The notes under the pieces: generated by a model
Seen by the model: the letters and a program-made list of their open reading frames with translations, nothing else
The model's database searches: none
Told to the model about the DNA's origin: nothing
Program-made: the position numbers and the translations under genes
From: Rhizobiales bacterium UBA697
Lineage (GTDB): Bacteria > Pseudomonadota > Alphaproteobacteria > Rhizobiales > Ancalomicrobiaceae
Direction of reading: 5' to 3'
Assembly: GCA_002298965.1 (NCBI GenBank)
Contig: DBMN01000159.1
Span: 1 to 12,293, forward strand
DNA: 12,293 nt
Shown: positions 6,179 through 12,293 of the stretch, piece by piece
How positions within the stretch are numbered: the stretch's first letter is position 1
Layout: each line of letters starts with the position of its first letter

Positions 6179-6892
6179 ATGGGGTTCGATGTTCGGTCGA
6201 ACGTCCTCGACGTCGCCAAGGCCTTCGACAACATCGGCAAGGCGCAACTCCCCTTCGCGACGGCCGTCGCCCTGACGAAGACGGCTCTCGACGTGAGGGC
6301 AGCCGAGCGCGATGAGATGCGGGCGGTGTTCGACCGTCCGACGCCGTTCTCGCTCAACGCCTTCGAAGTCACGCCGGCGACCAAGGAAAGCCAGGTCGCC
6401 GAGGTCTCGCAGAAGTTCGCGACGGGCACCTCGAAGCCGCGTCACTGGTTCGATCCGAACGTCCAGGGCGGCCCGCGCCTCGCCAAGGGGTTCGAGGCGC
6501 TGCTGAGATCGGCCGGCATCCTGCCGTCGGGCGCCTTCGCCGTGCCCGGCAAGGACGCCAAGCTGGACGCCTACGGCAACATGGGCCGGGGGCAGATCGT
6601 CCAGATCCTCTCGGACCTCAAGGCCAGCCGCGATGCGGTCTACAACGCCACGGAGCGGTCGCGCCGGAGGACGAAGCGTCCGCGGTACTTCGTGCTGCGG
6701 CAAGGGTCGATGCGCAAATCGTTCATCGTCCGAAGAGAGCCGGACGGGCTGAAGGTCGTTCTGGTCGTCGTGCGGCAGCCGACCTACGAGCCGCGTTTCG
6801 ACTTCTTCGGCGTCGCCGCCCGCGTCGTCGCCGAGCGCTTCCCGGTCCACTTCGACCAAGCCTTCGCCAGGGCCATCGAGACCGCCCGATAA
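6179..6892 (+). CDS. Phage structural protein, minor tail protein Z-like
   Basis: The 237-residue protein starts at ATG 6179, five bases after GGGGG (6169-6173); an in-frame TTG at 6164 is less likely. It opens MGFDVRSNVLDVAKAFDNIG, followed by KAQLPFATAVALTKTALDVRAAERDEMRAVFDRPTPFSLNAF. This pattern, in which a protein that must sit on all copies tolerates an A-L-T-x-T-A helix followed by a FDRPTPF turn, is one I associate with phage proteins related to lambda minor tail protein Z; the assignment is from memory. A basic middle (ATERSRRRTKRPRYFVL) and a C-terminal segment with YEPRFDFFGVAARVVAERF and FDQAFARAIETAR also fit. It probably acts in tail completion or head-tail joining. In lambda Z lies well downstream of the head genes, so a position before the terminase is unusual. 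It follows the promoter-like leader directly. Confidence 0.6.
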   Translation: MGFDVRSNVLDVAKAFDNIGKAQLPFATAVALTKTALDVRAAERDEMRAVFDRPTPFSLNAFEVTPATKESQVAEVSQKFATGTSKPRHWFDPNVQGGPRLAKGFEALLRSAGILPSGAFAVPGKDAKLDAYGNMGRGQIVQILSDLKASRDAVYNATERSRRRTKRPRYFVLRQGSMRKSFIVRREPDGLKVVLVVVRQPTYEPRFDFFGVAARVVAERFPVHFDQAFARAIETAR

Positions 6893-6893
6893 A

Positions 6894-6942
6894 CCGGGGG
6901 ACCCTGGCCCTCAAACCCGACCACGGGTAATTCGGACCCCGG
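6894..6942. other. GC-rich inverted repeats upstream of terminase (candidate packaging site, left part)
   Basis: CCGGGG (6894-6899) and CCCCGG (6937-6942) are inverted repeats enclosing a smaller palindrome, ACCCG-ACCA-CGGGT (6915-6928). The stretch lies in the non-coding gap between the tail-like gene and the small terminase. Cohesive-end (cos) sites of lambda-like phages lie directly upstream of the small-terminase gene and have this kind of GC-rich dyad. The nicking positions cannot be read from sequence alone. A factor-independent terminator is less likely because no T-run follows. Confidence 0.35.
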
Positions 6943-6963
6943 CATTTCGGTAGAGAGAGATTG

Positions 6964-7006
6964 GGCTAAAGCCTAAACTTTAGCGAAGCCTATAGAACGG
7001 CTAAAG
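6964..7006. repeat. GGCTAAAG direct repeats and GCTAAAG/CTTTAGC dyad before the small terminase
   Basis: GGCTAAAG occurs at 6964-6971 and again at 6999-7006. GCTAAAG (6965-6971) pairs with CTTTAGC (6978-6984) as a perfect 7-bp dyad with a 6-base loop. AAGCCTAAA (6969-6977) is echoed by AAGCCTATA (6986-6994). This AT-richer patch is unlike its surroundings and directly precedes the helix-turn-helix small terminase gene. The repeats may be binding sites for that protein (cosB- or pac-like) or an operator. The second GGCTAAAG merges with the ribosome-binding region (GAGG at 7006-7009). Confidence 0.45.
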
Positions 7007-7011
7007 AGGCG

Positions 7012-7686
7012 ATGACGGCTCAAGTAGAGGACGACATCGTCACCAAGGGACGTTTTGCCGAGATCTGCAACGTAACGGCCGGACGCGTGTCGCAGTGGAT
7101 CTCGGAGGGGAAGATCACTGCGGATGCACTGACGGGTTCCGGTAGAAGCGCCCGCATCGTCGTGTCGATCGCGCAGCAGCAGCTGCGCGGACGGCTCGAC
7201 GCGACGCAGCGCTTCGGCGGAAACGGCATCGGTACGCGCCTCGCGGCCACACCGCCGCCTCCGCCGCCTCCGCGCCCCACGATCGGCGAGGCGCCGCCTC
7301 TGCTTTTCGAACAGCCTCCGCCACCGCCGCAGCTCCCCGCCTTCGACCCGATCGAAGACCAGATCAAGCGCGAGAAGCTGCTGCAGGAGCGGGCGAAGTC
7401 GCGACGCATGCTCGAGGAAGAGCGCGAACGTCTCGGCCGCTATGTTCTCGCGGCCGACGTCGAGCGCTCCATGGGGCAGATCGCGGCGCAGATGATCGCG
7501 AAATTCTCCGGCGTCCTGCCCGACATGGCTTCCGCCCTGGCGGCCGAGTTCGGCATCACGCAGCGCGACGTTCTCCACCGCCTTCGTGCGGTCTTCGACG
7601 ACTTCCGGTCCCGCACCGCCGATGCGCTCGACACCGCCGCCGATGCGATGCCGCCGACGCTCGACGACGTCACCGAGGAACCGTGA
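7012..7686 (+). CDS. Terminase small subunit (Nu1-like, DNA packaging)
   Basis: The 224-residue protein has an N-terminal helix-turn-helix, TKGRFAEICNVTAGRVSQWI (11-30), typical of small terminases that recognise the packaging site. A proline-rich linker with runs of seven (81-87) and five (102-106) prolines follows. Next comes a charged helical segment (IKREKLLQERAKSRRMLEEERERLGRYV, about 118-145, likely coiled coil/oligomerisation). The C-terminal half has FGITQRDVLHRLRAVFDDFR and resembles the part of Nu1-type proteins that binds the large subunit. The large-terminase gene directly downstream confirms the role. ATG 7012 has a GAGG only two bases away, which is tight. The stop overlaps the next gene's start (TGATG). 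The binding target is probably the repeats just upstream. Confidence 0.85.
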   Translation: MTAQVEDDIVTKGRFAEICNVTAGRVSQWISEGKITADALTGSGRSARIVVSIAQQQLRGRLDATQRFGGNGIGTRLAATPPPPPPPRPTIGEAPPLLFEQPPPPPQLPAFDPIEDQIKREKLLQERAKSRRMLEEERERLGRYVLAADVERSMGQIAAQMIAKFSGVLPDMASALAAEFGITQRDVLHRLRAVFDDFRSRTADALDTAADAMPPTLDDVTEEP

Positions 7687-9665
7687 TGATCCCCGTCGTC
7701 GAGGTCTCCAACGCCGACCGGATCGCCGCTCGCGCGATGGCTTCGGCCTGGCGCCCGCTGCCGCCGGTCGACCACCTCGACTTCGCCCGCAATCACATCG
7801 TCTTCTCGGAGGCCGAAAGCCGGGACTTCCAAGGCCCCTACAACGAACGGGCCTTCCCCTTCTTCTCGGAGATCCTGCGGGCACTGTCGCCGTCCGATCC
7901 CTGCCGCGTCGTGACCTTGAAGAAGTCGGCACAGCTCGGCGGCACGATCGCCGCCGTGATCTTCACGCTCTCGCTCATGGCGCGCGCCAAGGGCCTGCTG
8001 CTCTACGTCCACCCGACGGACGACAACGCCCGACGCTGGTCGAAGCTGAAACTTCGGCCGCTGATGGAATCGACGGCGATCGTCCGCGACCTCTATCCGA
8101 AGTCGTCGCGCGATCAGTCGGATTCGGTGCTCTACAAGGAGCGCGCCGACGGCGCCTTCAAGCTGCAGATCTCCGGCGCCAACTCGCCGGCCTCGCTGTC
8201 GATGCTGACGGCCGAGTATCAGGTCCAGGACGACCTGTCGAAATGGGTCGTCAACGACGCCGGCGACCCGGAAGGACAGGCCGACAGCCGATCGCAGGCC
8301 GTCGAATTCGCCAAGATCTTCAAGATCTCGACGCCGCTGGTCAATCCAGGGTGCAAAATCTCGAAGAACTACGCCGAAGGAAGTCAGGAAGAGTTCGAAG
8401 TCCCCTGCCCGCACTGTCAGGTCCATCAGGTCCTGCGCTGGGAAAATCTGAAAGCCCAGATCGAAGCCGGCTTCGTCGACGACGCGCATTTCACCTGCGT
8501 CGCCTGCGGCTGCGAGATCCACGACCATCATCGGGCCGCGATTACCGTTCGCGGCCGATGGGTCGCCCGCAACCCGAAGGTCGTCCGGCATCATCGGTCG
8601 TTCCATCTCTGGTCGGCTTATTCGCCGCTCCAGACGCTCGCCCGCATCGCCCACGCCTGGATCAAGGCGAGAGGATCGCAGGACAGCGAGCGAACGTTCC
8701 TGAACGACGTCGCTGGCCTCGAGTTCGAGACCTCCGGCGAAGCGCCGCCCTGGGAGGAGATCCGCACCCGCGCCGAGGAGATCGGCCACCGCCGCGCCAC
8801 CATCCCGCTCGGCGGACTGGTTCTCACCTGCGGCATCGACGTGCAGGGCAATCGCGTCGAGTGGCAGGTCCTGGCGCATACCCGCAATCGAGGCGCCTTC
8901 GTCGTCGATTGCGGCGTGATCGACGGCCACATCTCGGACGAGGCGACGCGCGAGGCGCTCGATCGACTGGTCAAATCGACCTGGCGCAACGCCGTCGGCC
9001 GCGACATCGGTCTCGACCGCATCGCGATCGACGGCAACGCCTATACCGACGACGTCCTGTCCTGGGCGAAGCGGCATCCCGCCGCCGTGGTCATGATGGT
9101 CCGTGGCATGCCGGGCGATTCCTGCCCGAAGCTCGCGGCGGTCAAGAAAGAGCGCAATCGCGCCGGCAAACTCCGGCGGTATGGCGGGCGCTTCTACAAT
9201 GTCGGAACGTCGCCGTTCAAGCTGAAGATCTATCACCACCTGAAGAAGTCGAACCCGGAAGAGGTCGGCTACATCGGCTTCCCGCGTGGCCTTCCGGACG
9301 ACTACTACCAGCAGCTGACGTCGGAGCGCCGCCGCGAGATCCGTCGGAGAAACGGCGCGATCTCCTACGAATGGAAGCTGGAAGAAGGCCTCCGCAACGA
9401 AGCGCTCGACACCTTCGTCTATGCCCTCGCCGCCGCTTTCCGCTTTCTCGGCGACGATCCGTCCGAAACGCTCTGGGATCGCTTCGAACTGGAGCGCGAG
9501 ACGCCGCCGCCGGAACGTCAGGGTGATCTGGAAGACCTCTTCGCCGCCGCGCCGGCCATGCCGTCTCGTCCGGCTCTACCGGCTGCGCCCGCTGCGCCGG
9601 CGGCTCCGTCCGCGTCGCGACCCGGCGCTCGCGTCCTTCGTCGCTCGCGTTCGTCCCTTCTCTGA
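7686..9665 (+). CDS. Terminase large subunit (GpA family)
   Basis: The 659-residue protein is the packaging motor and nuclease of a lambda-type phage. The ATPase has a Walker A variant KSAQLGGT (80-87), which, as in lambda GpA, departs from the canonical GxxGKT form. The Walker B-like site is VQDDLSKW (D182-D183). A zinc-binding cluster follows: CPHC (241-244) with CVAC (271-274). The C-terminal nuclease has GIDVQGN (D385), IAIDGNAYTDD (D449) and NEALDTFVYA (E572, D575). A low-complexity Ala/Pro tail and a basic end (RVLRRSRSSLL) close the protein, probably the portal-contacting end. ATG 7686 is preferred to GTG 7683, because GAGGAA (7675-7680) then sits five bases before it. It is translationally coupled to the small subunit. 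Confidence 0.95.
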   Translation: MIPVVEVSNADRIAARAMASAWRPLPPVDHLDFARNHIVFSEAESRDFQGPYNERAFPFFSEILRALSPSDPCRVVTLKKSAQLGGTIAAVIFTLSLMARAKGLLLYVHPTDDNARRWSKLKLRPLMESTAIVRDLYPKSSRDQSDSVLYKERADGAFKLQISGANSPASLSMLTAEYQVQDDLSKWVVNDAGDPEGQADSRSQAVEFAKIFKISTPLVNPGCKISKNYAEGSQEEFEVPCPHCQVHQVLRWENLKAQIEAGFVDDAHFTCVACGCEIHDHHRAAITVRGRWVARNPKVVRHHRSFHLWSAYSPLQTLARIAHAWIKARGSQDSERTFLNDVAGLEFETSGEAPPWEEIRTRAEEIGHRRATIPLGGLVLTCGIDVQGNRVEWQVLAHTRNRGAFVVDCGVIDGHISDEATREALDRLVKSTWRNAVGRDIGLDRIAIDGNAYTDDVLSWAKRHPAAVVMMVRGMPGDSCPKLAAVKKERNRAGKLRRYGGRFYNVGTSPFKLKIYHHLKKSNPEEVGYIGFPRGLPDDYYQQLTSERRREIRRRNGAISYEWKLEEGLRNEALDTFVYALAAAFRFLGDDPSETLWDRFELERETPPPERQGDLEDLFAAAPAMPSRPALPAAPAAPAAPSASRPGARVLRRSRSSLL

Positions 9666-9679
9666 CACCCGAGGGTCTC

Positions 9680-9886
9680 ATGGCCTATACGCAGGATCAG
9701 GTCGACCGCCTCCAGGCGGCGATTGCCGAAGGCGCCGTCCGCGTCCGCTATGCCGATCGCGAGGTCACCTATCGCGATCTCGAGGAAATGCGACAGACGC
9801 TCGGCATGATGAAGGCCGATCTCGCCGGAGCTGCCGGCCGCCCGCGCCGCCGCCGCATTCTGTTCCGCACGTCGAAGGGGTTCTGA
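9680..9886 (+). CDS. Head-to-tail joining protein gpW-like
   Basis: This 68-residue protein has the same length as lambda gpW and sits in the same place, between the large terminase and the portal. The sequence is two helices separated by a short beta hairpin (AYTQDQVDRLQAAIAEGAVR, then VRYADREVTYRDLEEMRQTL) with a basic C-terminal end (RPRRRRILF). That matches the gpW fold, which in lambda plugs the filled head and forms the platform for tail attachment. GAGGG (9671-9675) precedes ATG 9680. The gene is cotranscribed with its neighbours; the portal starts two bases after its stop. Confidence 0.85.
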   Translation: MAYTQDQVDRLQAAIAEGAVRVRYADREVTYRDLEEMRQTLGMMKADLAGAAGRPRRRRILFRTSKGF

Positions 9887-9888
9887 TC

Positions 9889-11418
9889 ATGGAAACCTTC
9901 CGCGTCCGGCTGCGCGAAAAGGCGCCGATCGTCGCTTCGGCGGCCGAGATCCGTCCGTCCCTCGCCGCCGGCTACGATGCCGCCAGCCGCGGTCCGCGTC
10001 TTTCGCGCTGGCGGGCGCCGCAGAGCGGCCCGAATGCCCTTCTCGGCGCGGCCCTGCCCGAGCTGCGCGCCCGCTCGCACGACCTCGTCCGTCAGAACGG
10101 CCTCGCCGACGGAATCATCTGGTCGGTGATGGTGCCGAACATCATCGGCACCGGCATCCGGCCGCAGTTCTCGACCAGCGATCGGTCTCTGGACGCCGAT
10201 CTCGCCAAGCTGTTCGACGCGTGGACCGACGAATCGGACGCCGACGGTGGTCTCGACTTCTATGGTCAGCAGGCGCTCGCCGTCGCCTCCATGCTCGAGG
10301 GTGGCGACTGTTTCGGCCGTCTTCGTTTCCGCCTCCCGTCCGACGGCCTTTCGGTCCCGCTGCAGATCCAGCTTCTCGAGGCGGAATATTGCCCCGAGGA
10401 GCGGTGGGAGACGCTGCCCAACGGCAACGAGGTTCGCGGCGGCATCGAATTCGACAAGATCGGCCGCCGGGTCGCCTACTGGCTCTACGGCCGCCATCCG
10501 CTCGACTGGAACGCCTCGGTCTCGGTGGGTGATCTGACGCCTGCCCCGGTCTCGGCGCAGAACATCGTCCATCTTCGCGCCATCCGACGTGCAGGCATGC
10601 TGCGCGGCGAACCGTGGATCGTGCGGACCATCCTCAAGCTGCACGATCTCGACGGCTACGACGACGCGCAGCTGCTGCGCCAGAAGATCGCCGCGATGTT
10701 CGCCGGCTTCGCCTACGATTCCAGTCACGGCGAGGCCGAGGACGGCGAGCATCCGATGGTCGCTGGTGCGACGGCGGCCGACGGGACGACGATGGCGGCG
10801 CTCGACCCTGGCACCATCCAGGAGCTGGCGCCGGGTCAGCAGATCACCTTCTCGACGCCGCCGCGCCCGGGCGACGACTACGCCGACTACAAGCGCGACC
10901 AGCATCGCCTCGTCGCCATCGCCGCCGGCATCCTCTACGAGCAGCTGACCGGCGACTATTCGATGGTCAACGATCGGACATGGCGCGCCGCCGTCAACGA
11001 GTTCCGCCGCCGCTGCGCCATGTGGCAGCACCATTGGGTGGTGCAACAGTTCTGCCGCCCGATCCTGGCGCGATGGGCCGATCTGGCGCTGCTCTCGGGC
11101 GCGATCACGCTGCCGCGCTCGATCGATCCCGCCCGCCTCCGCCGCGCGACCTGGGTGCCGCAGGCCTGGCCCTACATCAACCCGGTGCAGGACGTCGAGG
11201 CGCGCGAGGCCGAGGTTCGCGCCGGCTTCAAGTCGCGCCGCCGCCAGATGCAGGAGGCCGGCGACGATCTCGACCAGATGGACGCCGAACAGGCCGCCGA
11301 CAATGCCCGGGCCGACGACCTCGGTCTCGCCTTCGACAGCGATGCACGCCGGCCCAAGGGTCGCGCCGCTTCCAAACCCGAACCCGATCCGGCGCCCGTC
11401 AAGCCGGCCAAACGCTGA
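9889..11418 (+). CDS. Portal protein (lambda gpB family)
   Basis: The 509-residue protein is the dodecameric ring at the capsid vertex through which DNA enters. The N-terminal part contains the family pattern: AAGYDAASRGPRLSRWRAP, then RARSHDLVRQNGLADGIIWS and VPNIIGTGIRPQ. The middle includes GLDFYGQQALAVASMLEGGD and IQLLEAEYCP. The C-terminal half has PGDDYADYKRDQHRLVAIAAGILYEQLTGDYS with FRRRCAMWQHHWVVQQFCRP, both typical of gpB portals. The last 50 residues are charged and Ala-rich. The frame is open far upstream into the terminase gene, but ATG 9889 is chosen because AAGGGG (9875-9880) lies eight bases before it and the homology starts there. It belongs to the head operon. Confidence 0.95.
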   Translation: METFRVRLREKAPIVASAAEIRPSLAAGYDAASRGPRLSRWRAPQSGPNALLGAALPELRARSHDLVRQNGLADGIIWSVMVPNIIGTGIRPQFSTSDRSLDADLAKLFDAWTDESDADGGLDFYGQQALAVASMLEGGDCFGRLRFRLPSDGLSVPLQIQLLEAEYCPEERWETLPNGNEVRGGIEFDKIGRRVAYWLYGRHPLDWNASVSVGDLTPAPVSAQNIVHLRAIRRAGMLRGEPWIVRTILKLHDLDGYDDAQLLRQKIAAMFAGFAYDSSHGEAEDGEHPMVAGATAADGTTMAALDPGTIQELAPGQQITFSTPPRPGDDYADYKRDQHRLVAIAAGILYEQLTGDYSMVNDRTWRAAVNEFRRRCAMWQHHWVVQQFCRPILARWADLALLSGAITLPRSIDPARLRRATWVPQAWPYINPVQDVEAREAEVRAGFKSRRRQMQEAGDDLDQMDAEQAADNARADDLGLAFDSDARRPKGRAASKPEPDPAPVKPAKR

Positions 11419-11426
11419 GGTCTGCC

Positions 11427-12293
11427 ATGAACGTTCTCCATGGTCGCGAAATCCTGCTCTACGGCACCGTCGGAAAGGACTGGTGCGGCGACGGCTTCGA
11501 CTCGATGGACGTCATCGCCGCCCTCGCCGAGCTCGGCCCCGATGCCCCCGTCACCGTCCGCATCAATTCCGGCGGCGGCTACGTCTTCGAAGGCCTCGCC
11601 ATCTACTCGGCGCTCGCCGCCCATCGCGGCAAGGTCGCCTGCATCGTCGACGCCTCCGCCTGTTCCGCCGCCTCGATCATCGCCATGGCCGGCGACGAGG
11701 TCGTGATGCGCCTCGGCGCGATGATGATGATCCACGACCCCTCGACGATCACCTGGGGCGACATGGAGGATCACAACGCCTCCGCCGTGATGCTCGACAA
11801 GATCGGTGCGTCGATGGCGGCGATCTATGCCGCCAAGACCGGCCGTTCGGCCGCGGAATGCCGCGCCGAGATGATCGCCGAGACGTGGCTGACGGCCGAA
11901 GATGCCGTCGCCGGGGGCTACGCCGATCGCGTCGGCCTCGTCGCCGCCGCCGACGCTCCGTCCGGCACCCCCGATCCCGAGACCGAGGACGGCAAGGACG
12001 ACGGCGAGGACTGCGGCGACATGGCCATGCCGCCGACCGCCTTCGACTATCGCGTCTACATGCATGCCCCCGAGGCGCTGCGCACGATCGCCAGCGCGGC
12101 GGGTTGGACCAATCGCCGCCCGCTGGCCGCCATCGCGACCAATCCCGCGGCCGTCAGCCCGAAGGAGGCCCCGACGATGACCCGTACTCCCGCCCCGCCG
12201 CCCGCCGCCTCGCCGACCCCGACGGCCGACGCCGATCCCGCCGCGCTCGCCCGTGCCGAGGCGAGCGAAGTGGCGCGCATCTGCGCCGAGGCC
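11427..12293 (+). CDS. ClpP-like head maturation protease (3' end outside the window)
   Basis: The first 289 residues are visible. The start ATG 11427 follows GAGG (11417-11420) by six bases. The fold is that of ClpP-type (S14) serine proteases: VRINSGGGYVFEGLAIYSAL (44-63), the nucleophile region DASACSAASIIAMAGDE (75-91) with probable catalytic Ser80, and MMIHDP with probable catalytic His103. The ETWLTAEDAVAGGYAD segment follows, as in other phage members. In phage heads this enzyme cleaves scaffold and itself during maturation. After about residue 170 the sequence turns acidic and low in complexity (ETEDGKDDGEDCGD), then Pro/Ala/Thr-rich, as expected for a linker to a C-terminal scaffold domain. 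That domain starts near the right edge and continues beyond it. Position after the portal matches lambda gene C. Confidence 0.92.
   Translation, partial: MNVLHGREILLYGTVGKDWCGDGFDSMDVIAALAELGPDAPVTVRINSGGGYVFEGLAIYSALAAHRGKVACIVDASACSAASIIAMAGDEVVMRLGAMMMIHDPSTITWGDMEDHNASAVMLDKIGASMAAIYAAKTGRSAAECRAEMIAETWLTAEDAVAGGYADRVGLVAAADAPSGTPDPETEDGKDDGEDCGDMAMPPTAFDYRVYMHAPEALRTIASAAGWTNRRPLAAIATNPAAVSPKEAPTMTRTPAPPPAASPTPTADADPAALARAEASEVARICAEA
12177..12293 (+). CDS. Candidate nested scaffold protein (in-frame internal start, partial)
   Basis: Inside the protease gene a near-consensus Shine-Dalgarno AAGGAGG (12162-12168) stands eight bases before an in-frame ATG at 12177. Lambda makes its scaffold Nu3 from just such an internal start within gene C. 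The start lies at the boundary between the protease-like part and the Pro/Ala-rich helical C-terminus (RTPAPPPAASPT, then LARAEASEVARICAEA). The product would be the scaffold alone. Its end lies outside the window. Confidence 0.5.
   Translation, partial: MTRTPAPPPAASPTPTADADPAALARAEASEVARICAEA

Noticed and set aside
6991..6996. TATAGA as a -10 box for a separate terminase promoter
   Set aside because: No acceptable -35 lies 16-18 bases upstream; the patch is better explained by the repeats.
7440..9239. Long open frame on the minus strand (599 codons)
   Set aside because: It lies opposite the unmistakable terminase genes and has no recognisable domain; an antisense shadow caused by high GC.
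9421..9888. Upstream extension of the portal frame into the terminase gene
   Set aside because: Arg-rich shadow sequence; ATG 9889 with AAGGGG upstream fits the start of the family.
1..12293. CRISPR arrays, tRNA genes, insertion sequences, integrase or repressor genes
   Set aside because: Read for on both strands; I saw no regularly spaced repeats, cloverleaf, transposase or recombinase signature.

Overview
This window is a stretch of a tailed-phage genome, most likely a prophage or phage of a GC-rich alphaproteobacterium. The evidence is the very high GC content, the strong G/C preference at third codon positions, and the look of the protein families. Host and lysogenic state are inferred: no integrase, repressor, tRNA or flanking host gene lies in the window. 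All genes are on the + strand.

Bases 1-6061 form a tightly packed early/middle operon with stop/start overlaps (ATGA, GTGA, TGATG) or short gaps. It holds the tail of an unidentified gene, an SNF2-like helicase, an N4/N6-type DNA methyltransferase, a C5-cytosine methyltransferase, a replication-initiator-like protein with possible origin repeats in its linker, a small protein that may be a helicase loader, and a conserved-looking protein of unknown function. Nucleic-acid modification and replication are therefore coupled in one transcript.

Bases 6062-6178 are a non-coding leader: an A/T tract, a TTGACA promoter-like element and a perfect 11-bp hairpin. This looks like the start of the late transcription unit. 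After it come a tail-protein-Z-like gene, a second non-coding gap (6893-7011) full of inverted and direct repeats that may be the packaging site, and then a lambda-type head module: small terminase, large terminase (GpA type), gpW joining protein, portal (gpB type) and a ClpP-like head maturation protease. The protease runs off the right edge and appears to contain a nested in-frame scaffold start. No gap without a gene exceeds about 120 bases.

The most unusual region is 2505-3799. The C5 methyltransferase frame carries motifs I, IV, VI, VIII and X. The +1 frame over its distal half carries another recognisable pattern: W(P/A)TPT repeats, an AHMAMKARMKGGPR segment, LNPSFVEWLMGWPEGWT, and a terminal QGSLF. 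Both frames stay open to within 14 bases of each other, so the target-recognition half of the methyltransferase appears to be overprinted with a second protein, or switched by frameshifting.
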